The notes beneath the pieces are model-generated. The model was not told the origin of the DNA, did not search any database, and saw nothing but the letters and a program-made list of their open reading frames with translations. From Paraconexibacter algicola (lineage in GTDB: Bacteria > Actinomycetota > Thermoleophilia > Solirubrobacterales > Solirubrobacteraceae): 64,000 nt of DNA. The stretch is taken from contig NZ_PYYB01000002.1 in the NCBI RefSeq assembly GCF_003044185.1, forward strand, positions 124,001-188,000. Direction: 5' to 3'. A program made the position numbers and the translations under genes. Below, in pieces: positions 7,616 to 15,708 of the stretch. The first letter of the stretch is position 1. The number at the start of each line of letters is the position of its first letter.

Positions 7616-8469
7616 TGCGCACCGTCCGGACCGTCGCCGAGCTCCGCGCGCTGCTGCTGCCCGACCGTCGGGCCGGCCGCCGCATCGGCCTCGTCCCGAC
7701 GATGGGCGCGCTGCACGACGGGCACCTCTCACTGCTGCGTCGGGCCGCGGCCGAGACGGAGGTCGTCGTCCTGTCGCTGTTCGTCAACCCGACCCAGTTC
7801 GACGAGGCGTCCGACCTCGCCGCCTACCCGCGCGACGAGGCCGCCGACGCGGCCCTCGCCGAGCACGCCGGCTGCACCGTCCTGTTCGCCCCGTCGGTGC
7901 ACGAGGTCTACCCCGACGGGTTCTGCACGATCGTCACGGTCGACGGTCCGCTCACCGGCACGCTCGAGGGCGCGCACCGCGGCGCCGAGCACTTCCAAGG
8001 CGTCGCGACGGTCGTCACCAAGCTGCTGAACATGGTCGGGCCCGACGTTGCGTTCTTCGGCCAGAAGGACGCGCAGCAGGCGCTCGTCATCCGCCGCCTC
8101 GTGCGCGACCTCGACATCCCGGCGCGCATCGAGGTCTGCCCGACCGTCCGCGAGGCCGACGGCCTCGCGCGCTCGAGCCGCAACGTCCGCCTGCACGGCG
8201 AGGACCGTGACCGCGCGCTCGCGCTGCGCGCCGCCCTGCGTGCCGCCGAGGACGCGGTCGCCGGCGGCGAGCGCGACGCCGCCGCGGTGCGCGACGCCGC
8301 CCGCGCGGCCATGACCCCCTTCTCCGTCGACCCCGAGTACCTCGCGGTGGTCGATCCCGACACCCTCGTCCCCCGGACGGCGATCGACGGCGACACGCTC
8401 GTCGCGGTGGCCGCACGGGTCGGCGAGGTCCGACTCATCGACAACACCCTCATCCCCTCTCCCCGTTGA
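7615..8469 (+). CDS. panC: Pantothenate synthetase
   Basis: Joins pantoate and beta-alanine with ATP to make pantothenate in the cytoplasm. The 284-residue length is normal. Motifs are the HIGH-like PTMGALHDGHLSLL (28-41), SLFVNPTQF (54-62), FFGQKDAQQ (147-155), and the KMSKS-like loop READGLARSSRN (179-190). The start overlaps the DUF2520 stop (TGATG), showing translational coupling. It is followed at a short distance by panD, which makes its substrate beta-alanine, and by panB, which starts the pantoate branch. Confidence 0.97.
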   Translation: MRTVRTVAELRALLLPDRRAGRRIGLVPTMGALHDGHLSLLRRAAAETEVVVLSLFVNPTQFDEASDLAAYPRDEAADAALAEHAGCTVLFAPSVHEVYPDGFCTIVTVDGPLTGTLEGAHRGAEHFQGVATVVTKLLNMVGPDVAFFGQKDAQQALVIRRLVRDLDIPARIEVCPTVREADGLARSSRNVRLHGEDRDRALALRAALRAAEDAVAGGERDAAAVRDAARAAMTPFSVDPEYLAVVDPDTLVPRTAIDGDTLVAVAARVGEVRLIDNTLIPSPR

Positions 8470-8486
8470 AAGGCACCTGAGCCCCC

Positions 8487-8870
8487 ATGCAGCGCGTGAT
8501 GCTGAAGTCGAAGATCCACCGGGCGACCATCTCGGACAGCGATCTGCACTACGTCGGGTCGATCACGATCGACGCCGACCTGCTGGACGAGGCGAACATC
8601 CTGGAGCACGAGCAGGTCCACGTCGTGGACGTCGACAACGGCGCCCGCTTCGAGACCTACACGATCGCCGGCGAGCGGGGCTCGGGCGTCATGCAGGTCA
8701 ACGGCGCCGCCGCCCGCCTCGTGCACAAGGGCGACACGATCATCGTCATCTCCTACGGGCAGTACGACGAGGCCGACCTGGAGCACTACGAGCCCCGCGT
8801 CGTCCACGTCGAGAAGGGCACCAACCGCGTCATCGACGTCGACACCGCCGTCGCGACCCTGCTCACCTGA
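8487..8870 (+). CDS. panD: Aspartate 1-decarboxylase precursor
   Basis: Makes beta-alanine from aspartate. The protein is a 127-residue pro-enzyme that cleaves itself between G24 and S25 (HYVGSITID) to form the pyruvoyl cofactor at S25. K9, R54 and Y58, which match the active-site residues of the E. coli enzyme, are all present. It sits between panC and panB with a 17-nt gap after panC carrying GAAAGGCA as a likely ribosome-binding site. Length and residues are fully typical, so activity is expected. Confidence 0.97.
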   Translation: MQRVMLKSKIHRATISDSDLHYVGSITIDADLLDEANILEHEQVHVVDVDNGARFETYTIAGERGSGVMQVNGAAARLVHKGDTIIVISYGQYDEADLEHYEPRVVHVEKGTNRVIDVDTAVATLLT

Positions 8871-8897
8871 ACCCACGAGGATCAAGGACTCCCCCTC

Positions 8898-9782
8898 ATG
8901 TCCACCTTCCCGCAGGTCTCCGTCCCGGCCGACGCGTCGCGGCTGCCGGTCACGCTCCCCCGGCTCATGGAGAAGCGCGCGCTCGGCGAGCCGATCGTCA
9001 TGGTCACCGCCTACGACTACCCGTCGGCGGTCGCGGTCGACCGGGCCGGCGTCGACGTCGTCCTGGTCGGTGACAGCGGCGCGATGACCGTCCTGGGCTA
9101 CGACTCGACGGTCCCGGTCTCGCTCGACGAGATCCTCATGCTGGCCAAGGCCACGCGCCGCGGCCTGAAGACGCCGTTCCTCGTGGGCGACCTGCCGTTC
9201 GGGTCCTACGAGATCAGCGACGAGCAGGCTGTCGCGACCGCGATGCGGTTCGTCAAGGAGGCGGGCTGCGACGCGGTGAAGCTCGAGGGCGGCGGCCCGA
9301 CCTCGGTCGCGCGCGCCCGGGCGATCGTGTCAGCCGGCATCCCGGTGATGGGCCACGTCGGCCTGACGCCGCAGACCGCGACCGCCCTGGGCGGCTACAA
9401 GGCGCAGGGCAAGAGCGCGCTGGCCGCCGAGCGCGTCGCGCGAGAGTCGTTCGCGCTGCAGCAGGCGGGCTGCTTCTCGATCGTCTTCGAGGCGATCCCG
9501 AGCGCGGTCGCGGAGATGATCCACGAGCGGCTCGAGATCCCGGTGATCGGGATCGGGGCCGGCCCGAACGTCGACGGTCAGGTGCTCGTGTTCCACGACC
9601 TGCTCGGCATCCGCGAGGGGCGCGGCGCGAAGTTCGTGCAGCGCTACGCGGACCTGCTGGACGACATGGCGGCGGGCGTCGGCGCCTACGCGGAGGACGT
9701 GCGGACCGGCCGCTACCCGGGTCCGGAGCACGGCTACGCGATCGAGCCGGTCGAGCTCGCGGAGCTGCGCGAGCGCCTCTAG
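8898..9782 (+). CDS. panB: 3-methyl-2-oxobutanoate hydroxymethyltransferase
   Basis: Adds a hydroxymethyl group from methylene-tetrahydrofolate to 2-oxoisovalerate, giving ketopantoate, the first step of pantoate synthesis. The 294-residue TIM-barrel protein has the metal-binding VGDS (57-60) and D98 (VGDLPF), VKLEGG (127-132), GHVGLTPQ (152-159) and the catalytic Glu in VFEAIPS (E198). The GDSLGM motif reads GDSGAMTV here, a mild variation. It closes the pan operon; an inverted repeat follows. The ketopantoate it makes must be reduced by an enzyme not otherwise seen here, possibly the DUF2520 protein. Confidence 0.97.
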   Translation: MSTFPQVSVPADASRLPVTLPRLMEKRALGEPIVMVTAYDYPSAVAVDRAGVDVVLVGDSGAMTVLGYDSTVPVSLDEILMLAKATRRGLKTPFLVGDLPFGSYEISDEQAVATAMRFVKEAGCDAVKLEGGGPTSVARARAIVSAGIPVMGHVGLTPQTATALGGYKAQGKSALAAERVARESFALQQAGCFSIVFEAIPSAVAEMIHERLEIPVIGIGAGPNVDGQVLVFHDLLGIREGRGAKFVQRYADLLDDMAAGVGAYAEDVRTGRYPGPEHGYAIEPVELAELRERL

Positions 9783-9800
9783 CGCGCCCCGCGGCGACCT

Positions 9801-9836
9801 GCGGCCCGTTCGTGCGTTCCGGCACGAGCGGGCCGC
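9801..9836 (+). terminator. Hairpin terminator after panB
   Basis: Two 15-nt arms (GCGGCCCGTTCGTGC and its partner, one G-T pair) flank a 6-nt loop, followed by GCGCTTTCAC. The U-run is short, as is usual in very GC-rich genomes. Confidence 0.65.
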
Positions 9837-9840
9837 GCGC

Positions 9841-9862
9841 TTTCACATCGCGTTAACCCGCT
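9841..9862 (+). promoter_or_regulatory. Possible PHO box upstream of the DUF47-pit operon
   Basis: Two adjacent 11-nt units, TTTCACATCGC and GTTAACCCGCT, resemble the GTTCACC-type direct repeats bound by actinobacterial PhoP. They end at the -10 box, where the -35 region would be. The match is imperfect, but the genes behind it handle phosphate. Confidence 0.4.
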
Positions 9863-9867
9863 AGCCT
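9862..9867 (+). promoter_or_regulatory. -10 box TAGCCT, leaderless promoter of the DUF47-pit operon
   Basis: TAGCCT, 9 nt before the ATG, directly downstream of the PHO-box-like repeats. Confidence 0.5.
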
Positions 9868-9876
9868 GCCCGGGCC

Positions 9877-10503
9877 ATGGCGCGACTGTCCTCCATCTTC
9901 GCCCCCAAGGACCGCGAGTTCTTCGACATGTTCGAGGAGGCCGCCGTCAACGGGGTGCGGGCCGCCGACCTGCTCGACCAGATGCTGCGCGGCTGGCCGG
10001 ACACGGCCGACCTCGCGCGCGAGATCCTCATCTGCGAGCAGAACGGGGACCGGATCACGCACGACATCATCAAGCGGATCAACGAGACGTTCGTCACCCC
10101 GATCGACCGGGAGGACATCCTCGAGCTCGCCTCCAAGCTCGACGACATCGTCGACCACACGGAGGAGGTCGCCGACATGCTGGGCCTCTACAAGATCGAG
10201 GCCCCGATGGAGCAGGCCCAGCGCCTCTCCCACATCCTGCTGCAGTCCACGCGCCAGCTCGCGGAGGCGATGCCGCGGATGCGCGACTTCCAGGACATCA
10301 ACCACTACACCGTCGAGGTCAACCGCCTCGAGAACGACGGGGACCGCATCTCGCGCGACGCGATCGCGTCCCTGTTCGACGGCGGCATCGACCCGATGGT
10401 CGTGATCCGCTGGAAGGACATCTTCGACGGTCTCGAGGCCGCGATCGACGCCACCGAGCACGTCGCGAACACGCTCGAGGGCATCGTCATCAAGAACGCG
10501 TGA
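9877..10503 (+). CDS. DUF47 (PhoU-like) phosphate-transport accessory protein
   Basis: A 208-residue all-helical protein of the DUF47/TIGR00153 family, PhoU-like proteins usually encoded next to Pit transporters and thought to control their activity. It shows the family's repeated acidic helices: CEQNGDRITHDIIKRINETF (54-73) and VNRLENDGDRISRDAIASLF, two metal-binding-type copies with E..D....D spacing. The length is normal. It is transcribed with pit, which starts 68 nt downstream. The gene starts 9 nt after TAGCCT with no Shine-Dalgarno sequence. Regulation by phosphate through a PHO-like box is possible. Confidence 0.92.
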   Translation: MARLSSIFAPKDREFFDMFEEAAVNGVRAADLLDQMLRGWPDTADLAREILICEQNGDRITHDIIKRINETFVTPIDREDILELASKLDDIVDHTEEVADMLGLYKIEAPMEQAQRLSHILLQSTRQLAEAMPRMRDFQDINHYTVEVNRLENDGDRISRDAIASLFDGGIDPMVVIRWKDIFDGLEAAIDATEHVANTLEGIVIKNA

Positions 10504-10571
10504 ACGAGCTCGGGGGCCCGGCTCGCCGACCATCTGGCCGGCTGCGCCACCCCTAGAACGACCCAAGGAAC

Positions 10572-11660
10572 ATGGACGGCGACATCATCCTCGTCATCGT
10601 CATCGTCACGGCGCTGGCGTTCGACTTCACCAACGGCTTCCACGACACCGCCAACGTCGTGGCCACCGCGATCTCCACGCGCGCGGTCGCCCCCCGGGCC
10701 GCCGTCGCGTTCGCGGCGATCCTGAACTTCATCGGCGCGTTCCTGTCCCTCGAGGTCGCGGCGACCGTCGGCAAGGCGATCGTCGAGGCGGACGCGATCA
10801 CCCCGACGATCGTGTTCGCCGGCCTCGTCGGCGCGATCGCGTGGAACATCGCGACCTGGTGGTTCGGGCTGCCGTCGAGCTCCTCCCACGCGCTGATCGG
10901 CGGCCTCGTCGGCGCCGCGTTCGCCGCGAAGGGCCCCGACGCGATCCTCGGCGAGGGGCTGCTCGGCAAGGTCGTCATCCCCGCGTTCGTCGCGCCGATC
11001 CTCGCGTTCCTCGTCGCCGGGCTGTCGATCCTGCTCGTCTACCGCATCGTCGGGCGGCTGCGGCCCGGCCCCGTGACCCGGGGCTTCAAGGCGGGCCAGC
11101 TGCTCTCCGGCGGTCTGCTCGCGCTCTCGCACGGCACCAACGACGCACAGAAGACGATGGGCATCATCACGCTCGCGCTGGTCGCGCACGGGGACATCCC
11201 CGCCGACGACTTCCACGTGCCCTTCTGGGTGGTGTTCGCGAGCGCCAGCGCGATCGCGCTGGGCACCTACTCGGGCGGCTGGCGGATCATCAAGACGCTC
11301 GGCACGAAGATCATCAAGATGGACTCCGCCCAGGGCTTCTCCGCCCAGGGGGCCGGCGCCGCGGTGATCCTCGCCGCCTCGCACGCGGGCTACCCGCTGT
11401 CGACGACGCACACGATCTCCGGCGCGGTGATGGGCGCAGGCGCGGCGAAGCGGCTGAGCGCGGTGCGCTGGGGCGTCGCCGGGAACATGGTGCTCGCCTG
11501 GGTGCTGACGATCCCCGCGGCCGGCCTGATCGGCGGCGCCTCCTACGGGCTGACCGCGATCTTCGGCGACGGCGCGGTCGGTCCCGTGATCGTGATGACG
11601 CTGCTCGTCATCTCCCTGTCGGTGGTGTTCGCCAAGCGCGCGGAGGGCAAGCACGCATGA
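10572..11660 (+). CDS. pit: Low-affinity inorganic phosphate transporter
   Basis: A 362-residue integral membrane protein that imports phosphate driven by the ion gradient. The two Pit signature repeats are present: FDFTNGFHDTANVVAT (17-32) and LALSHGTNDAQKTMG (183-197), related by internal duplication, along with the serine-rich SSSSHALIGG loop (102-111) and its second copy STTHTISGAV. About ten hydrophobic segments can be counted. AAGGA precedes the ATG. Its stop overlaps the next gene (ATGA). The DUF47 protein upstream and small membrane protein downstream form one unit with it. Confidence 0.95.
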   Translation: MDGDIILVIVIVTALAFDFTNGFHDTANVVATAISTRAVAPRAAVAFAAILNFIGAFLSLEVAATVGKAIVEADAITPTIVFAGLVGAIAWNIATWWFGLPSSSSHALIGGLVGAAFAAKGPDAILGEGLLGKVVIPAFVAPILAFLVAGLSILLVYRIVGRLRPGPVTRGFKAGQLLSGGLLALSHGTNDAQKTMGIITLALVAHGDIPADDFHVPFWVVFASASAIALGTYSGGWRIIKTLGTKIIKMDSAQGFSAQGAGAAVILAASHAGYPLSTTHTISGAVMGAGAAKRLSAVRWGVAGNMVLAWVLTIPAAGLIGGASYGLTAIFGDGAVGPVIVMTLLVISLSVVFAKRAEGKHA

Positions 11661-11905
11661 CCCCGATGCTCGCGAAGATCGTCGACGTCGAGACGCTGTG
11701 GCAGACGATCTGGTCGGCGACGCTCACCGGCGTCGGCGTCTCGGTCGTCTTCGCCCTGACCGTGGTCGGCTTCACCCGCTGGACCGACCTGCGCCGCGAC
11801 GGGCGCACGGCGCCCGCCCTGGCGTACGGGCTGCTGGCGCTCGCCGGGGTCGCCGGGACCGCCGGGTCGATCGTCTACGCGATCGTCCTGATCACGTCGA
11901 AGTAG
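11657..11905 (+). CDS. Small two-helix membrane protein coupled to Pit
   Basis: An 82-residue protein with two predicted membrane helices (about 19-38, GVGVSVVFALTVVGFT, and 54-78, YGLLALAGVAGTAGSIVYAIVLI) joined by a charged loop (WTDLRRDGR). The ATG overlaps the pit stop codon, so translation is coupled, which argues for a working partner of the transporter. I do not recognise a named family. The composition matches its neighbours. Confidence 0.75.
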   Translation: MTPMLAKIVDVETLWQTIWSATLTGVGVSVVFALTVVGFTRWTDLRRDGRTAPALAYGLLALAGVAGTAGSIVYAIVLITSK

Positions 11906-11918
11906 CCCCGCCGGACGG

Positions 11919-14219
11919 TCAGGACCGGCCGCGCGGCGTGCGACCGTCACCGCGGATCGGCGGCGACGGGGACGCGTAGCGGCCGCGGACGGGCCGCTCC
12001 TGCGGCTCGCCGGCGTCCGGCGTCCCGGACGGGGTCGCCCCGCCGGCCGGGCCCGGGGCGGGCGCGTCGGGGCGGGCGGTGCGGCCGTCGCCCGCGGCGG
12101 CCTCCGCGGCGAGGATCCGCGCGACGCGCTCGGCGATCTCCTGCGCGGCCTCGTCGGTCTCGGGACCCTGGGTGCGCAGCCGGGACTGCACGGCGCCGAC
12201 CGTCGTGGCGTCCGCGATCCGCTTGTGCGCCTGGCGCAGCTCGGCCTGCACGGCGATCCCGAACTCGCGCAGCTGGTCGGTGGCGGCCTTGACCGCCTCC
12301 TGCATGGCCTGGCCCTCGGCGCTGGCCCGGTCGGCCTGCTGCACCGCCTCGCGCAGCAGCTGGTCGGCCTGCTGGCGGACCTCGCGCTGCGTCTCGCGCG
12401 CGTTGCGGCGCGCCTCGACGAGCTCGGTCTCGCCCTGGGCGCGCAGCTCCTGCGCGGTCTGCTCGGCCTCCGCGAGCAGGCGCTGCGCCTTGATCTGCGC
12501 CTCCTGCAGCACGCGGCGCTCGAGCTCGGCGGCGCGCTGCTCGCGTGACGCGTCGAAGCGGGCGCTCTCGGCCTTGGCCTCCTCGAGCTTCTGGGTCGCG
12601 GCCGCGCGGATGCGCTCGGCCTCCTGCTGGGCGGCGCTGCGCACGGCGGCGGCCTCCTGCTCGGCCTGCGCGCGCAGTCGGCCGGCGTCCTGGCGGTCGA
12701 CCGCCGCCTGCTCGCGCAGCTCGACGAGCTCCTGCTCGGCGGCGTCGCGGGCGGCCCGGAGCTCCTGCTCGACGGTGAGGCGGCGCGCCTCGAGCTGCGA
12801 CTCGGTCTCCCGGCGCAGCGCCTCCGCGTGCTCCTCGGCGGGCCGGCGCAGCTCGGCGACCTCCTGCTCGGCGTCGGCGCGCAGCTGGGCGATCTCCCGG
12901 TCGGCGCCGTCGCGCAGCGCGGCGAGCTCGCGCTCGGTGTCGCGGCGCAGGTCGGTCAGCTCCTGCTCGACCGCGGCGCGCGTGGCGGCGGACTCCTGGG
13001 CGGCGTGCACGCGCACGGCCTCGGCCTGGGTGCGCAGCGTCTCGGCCTGCTCGCGGGCCTCCTCGAGCTCGGCGCGTGCCTCCTGCAGATCGGCGTCGAG
13101 GCGGGCCGCGGCCTGCGCGGTCGTCTCCTGCGCCTCGGTGCGGGCGGCGTCGAGCATCGCGGCCGCACGGGATCGCGCGTCCTCCAGCGCGGTGGTGGCC
13201 TCGACGCGGGCGGCCTCGAGCAGCTCCTGCGCCTCGCGGCGCGCGTCGGGGACGGCCGTCTCGGCCTCGGCCCGGGCGGCGGCGACCTCGGCCTGCGCCT
13301 CGCGGCGCAGCGCGGCGAGCTCGTCGCGGACGGCGGCGACCTCGGCGTCGACGTCGGCGCGCAGCGCGGTCACCTCCTGCTCGGTGCGCTCGAGCGTCTG
13401 CGCGGTGTCGCGCTCGGCGCCCAGGCGCAGCTGCGCGGCGTCCTGCTCGGCGGCGGCACGGACGCTGGCGGCGGTGTGCTCGGCCTGCGCGATGATCGCG
13501 GCCGCGTCGCGCTCGGCGACCTCGCGGATGGCGGCGGCGCGGGCCCCGGCCTGGACCTGGAGGTCGTCGGCGGCGCGCCGCGCCTCCTCGGCGATCCCGG
13601 CCGCCTCGGCACGGCGGCGGGCCTCCTCCTCGGCCTCGGCGGCGAGACGGGCCTGCTCGGCGGCCTCGCGGCGCTCGGCCTCGGCACGCTCGGCGGCCTC
13701 GCGGGCGGCCTGCTCGGCGGCGGCGCGCTCGGCGGCCTCGCGCTCCTCGCGGGCGGCCTGCTCGGCGGCGAGGCGCTCCCGCTCCGCCGCGCGGGCGCGG
13801 GCGGCCTCGTCGGCGCGGCGGTCGGCTTCGGCCTGCTCGGCCGCGCGACGCTCGGCGTCGGCGCGACGCTGCTCCTCGGCGCGGCGCTCGTCGTCGGCGC
13901 GCCGCTGGGCCTCGGCGGCCTCCTCGTCGGCGCGGCGACGGGCGTCGGCCTGCTCCTGCTCGCGGCGGCGGGCGTCCTGTGCCGCGTGGTCGGCGCGGGC
14001 GCGATCATCGTCGCGGCGGCCGTTGGGCGCGGTGACCGGCGGGAGGTCGGAGACGAAGGTCCGGTGGCGGACCGTGAGCTCCCAGCCGGTGCCGCCCTCG
14101 GGCAGTTCGACCGACCGCTCGCGCACGACGTCGACCTTGCCGAACCGGACCGTGAGGTTGGCCAGCAGCGTCCCCCGATCCGGGCCGCTGACCGTGACGA
14201 GGTTGGCGTCGGAACCCAT
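11919..14219 (-). CDS. Long hendecad-repeat coiled-coil protein (Scy/FilP-like candidate)
   Basis: A 766-residue protein. Residues 1-65 form a compact non-coiled start (LVTVSGPDRGTLLANLTVRF and a WELTVRHRTF strand). From about 75 to 690 it is almost pure Ala, Glu, Arg and Gln. In the second half the pattern repeats every 11 residues (for example RDTERELAALR, DGADREIAQLR, ADAEQEVAELR), a hendecad coiled coil as in the Streptomyces cytoskeletal proteins Scy and FilP. A proline-glycine-rich tail ends it. There is no membrane helix. TACGTT lies 8 nt before the ATG. A filament or polar scaffold role is inference from the repeat; homology is untested. Confidence 0.85.
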   Translation of the reverse strand: MGSDANLVTVSGPDRGTLLANLTVRFGKVDVVRERSVELPEGGTGWELTVRHRTFVSDLPPVTAPNGRRDDDRARADHAAQDARRREQEQADARRRADEEAAEAQRRADDERRAEEQRRADAERRAAEQAEADRRADEAARARAAERERLAAEQAAREEREAAERAAAEQAAREAAERAEAERREAAEQARLAAEAEEEARRRAEAAGIAEEARRAADDLQVQAGARAAAIREVAERDAAAIIAQAEHTAASVRAAAEQDAAQLRLGAERDTAQTLERTEQEVTALRADVDAEVAAVRDELAALRREAQAEVAAARAEAETAVPDARREAQELLEAARVEATTALEDARSRAAAMLDAARTEAQETTAQAAARLDADLQEARAELEEAREQAETLRTQAEAVRVHAAQESAATRAAVEQELTDLRRDTERELAALRDGADREIAQLRADAEQEVAELRRPAEEHAEALRRETESQLEARRLTVEQELRAARDAAEQELVELREQAAVDRQDAGRLRAQAEQEAAAVRSAAQQEAERIRAAATQKLEEAKAESARFDASREQRAAELERRVLQEAQIKAQRLLAEAEQTAQELRAQGETELVEARRNARETQREVRQQADQLLREAVQQADRASAEGQAMQEAVKAATDQLREFGIAVQAELRQAHKRIADATTVGAVQSRLRTQGPETDEAAQEIAERVARILAAEAAAGDGRTARPDAPAPGPAGGATPSGTPDAGEPQERPVRGRYASPSPPIRGDGRTPRGRS

Positions 14220-14227
14220 GAACCCTG

Positions 14228-14233
14228 AACGTA
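14228..14233 (-). promoter_or_regulatory. -10 box TACGTT, leaderless promoter of the coiled-coil gene
   Basis: TACGTT on the minus strand, 8 nt before the ATG, inside the 47-bp gap after the acyltransferase gene. Confidence 0.5.
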
Positions 14234-14266
14234 CCGGACGCGGCCGTCGCGAAGGGGTCCGAACCC

Positions 14267-14848
14267 TCAGTTTGCGGAGGCTTCCACCGTCTTCAGGACC
14301 TTCGCGGGGGCGCCCGCCGCGATCGAGAACGGCGGCAGATCCGTGGTCACGACGCTGTTGGCGCCGATGACGCAGCGCTCCCCGATCGTGACGCCGCTGG
14401 TGATCACGACGTTCGCGCCGCACCAGACGTTGTCGCCGACGACGGTCGGCCCCTTGCTGGTGAAGCCCTGCCACGGCACGGGCTTCTCGAGGTCGTCGAA
14501 GCGGTGGTTGCCGTCGGTGACGAGGCAGCCGTTGGCGAACATGCAGTGGGCGCCGATCTCGACCCGGTCGACCGCCGCGACCTGCACCCCGAGGTTGAGG
14601 AAGGTGCCGGTCCCGATCGTGATCGTGCCGCTCCCGGTGAGCCACACCCCCGGCTCGAAGAGGACGTGCGGCCCGAGCGTCAGGCGCCCCTCGCGGAGCA
14701 TCGCCAGCGCCTCGCCGTGCAGCGGCCCCTTCGCGAAGCACTCCCGGCGCGCCAGCTCGGCGTGGAGCCGGGCGATGCGCCAGGGCAGGCGGTCCCCGCG
14801 GTAGTAGCGGAGCTTCTGCAGCCACAGCACGGCCTGCGCACGGGTCAT
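14267..14848 (-). CDS. Hexapeptide-repeat acyltransferase (left-handed beta helix)
   Basis: A 193-residue protein of the maltose/galactoside O-acetyltransferase-like group. The middle and C-terminal parts show hexapeptide turns (ITIGTGTFLNLGVQVAAVDRV and later VVGDNVWCGANVVITSGVTI read in six-residue steps), with a likely catalytic His in TDGNHRF. Such enzymes transfer acetyl or other acyl groups from CoA to sugars. ATG is preferred to the GTG one codon earlier because GAGG lies 8 nt before the ATG. It faces the divergent PlsC-type gene. The acceptor may be a surface sugar, which is a guess. Confidence 0.85.
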   Translation of the reverse strand: MTRAQAVLWLQKLRYYRGDRLPWRIARLHAELARRECFAKGPLHGEALAMLREGRLTLGPHVLFEPGVWLTGSGTITIGTGTFLNLGVQVAAVDRVEIGAHCMFANGCLVTDGNHRFDDLEKPVPWQGFTSKGPTVVGDNVWCGANVVITSGVTIGERCVIGANSVVTTDLPPFSIAAGAPAKVLKTVEASAN

Positions 14849-14897
14849 CACGGGAGCCTCGCAGACCCGCGGGAGGCGGTGGGGTCGGCCGGCGCGG

Positions 14898-14903
14898 TAG
14901 GTT
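14898..14903 (+). promoter_or_regulatory. -10 box TAGGTT, leaderless promoter of the PlsC-type gene
   Basis: TAGGTT, 9 nt before the GTG start; no Shine-Dalgarno sequence is present. Confidence 0.5.
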
Positions 14904-14912
14904 GCCCCGCGC

Positions 14913-15635
14913 GTGCTGCTGCGACTCTTCTCCTACGCCTACTGGGCGGTCATCGGGATCACCTGCCCGATCTTCTTCGTCGGGGCCGTCCTCGTCTGGC
15001 TGGTGACGCTGCCGTTCGACCGGCGCAAGGTCGTGCTGCACATGTACTCGTGCGCGTGGGCGCTGTTCTACGTGACGCTCAACCCGATCTGGCGGCTCGA
15101 CGTCCGTGGGCGGGAGCACCTGCCGTGGCGGGGCCCGGCGGTGATCGTCGCCAACCACGCGTCGCTGATCGACATCCTCGTCCTGTTCGGGCTGCTGCGC
15201 CCGTTCAAGTGGGTGTCCAAGGCGGAGAACTTCAAGATCCCGTTCGTCGGCTGGAACATGACGCTCAACGGCTACGTGCCGCTGGTGCGCGGCGACCGCG
15301 CGTCGGTGATCGACATGCTGGCCACCTGCTCGCGGCTGCTGCAGTGCGGCAACCCGGTGCTGTTCTTCCCCGAGGGGACGCGGTCGAAGGACGGACGGCT
15401 GCGCCCCTTCAAGGACGGAGCGTTCGAGCTGGCGATCCAGCACGGCGTGCCGCTGATCCCGGTCGCCGTGGACGGGACCGCGCAGGCGCTCCCCAAGCAC
15501 GGCATGGTCCTCGAGGAGCACGTCCGGGCGACGGTGCAGATTCTCGAGCCGATGGACCCGGCCGACTACGCCGACGTCGCCGCCCTGCGCGAGGCCACCC
15601 GCGAGCGGATCGCCACCGCGCTCGGCCAGCACTGA
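14913..15635 (+). CDS. plsC: 1-acyl-sn-glycerol-3-phosphate acyltransferase
   Basis: A 240-residue membrane-bound acyltransferase that makes phosphatidic acid from lysophosphatidic acid and acyl-CoA or acyl-ACP. It has an N-terminal hydrophobic hairpin (about 5-58), the catalytic HX4D motif in NHASLID (81-87) and the glycerol-phosphate-binding FFPEGTRS (151-158), then GVPLIPVAVDGT. The GTG start follows TAGGTT by 9 nt. It is convergent with uvrA across a 383-bp gene-free stretch. A PlsC-like enzyme acting on another lipid is possible. Confidence 0.9.
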   Translation: MLLRLFSYAYWAVIGITCPIFFVGAVLVWLVTLPFDRRKVVLHMYSCAWALFYVTLNPIWRLDVRGREHLPWRGPAVIVANHASLIDILVLFGLLRPFKWVSKAENFKIPFVGWNMTLNGYVPLVRGDRASVIDMLATCSRLLQCGNPVLFFPEGTRSKDGRLRPFKDGAFELAIQHGVPLIPVAVDGTAQALPKHGMVLEEHVRATVQILEPMDPADYADVAALREATRERIATALGQH

Positions 15636-15670
15636 CGGACGGGCCACCGCCCCGGCCCCTACCCAGCCCC

Positions 15671-15701
15671 GCCGTGCCCCGCCGTGCCCCCACCGTGCCC
15701 C
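15671..15701. repeat. Three tandem copies of a GCCGTGCCCC-like 10-mer
   Basis: GCCGTGCCCC occurs twice in a row and is followed by a slightly changed third copy (ACCGTGCCCC). It lies just before the palindrome; the function is unknown. Confidence 0.6.
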
Positions 15702-15708
15702 GCCGCGG

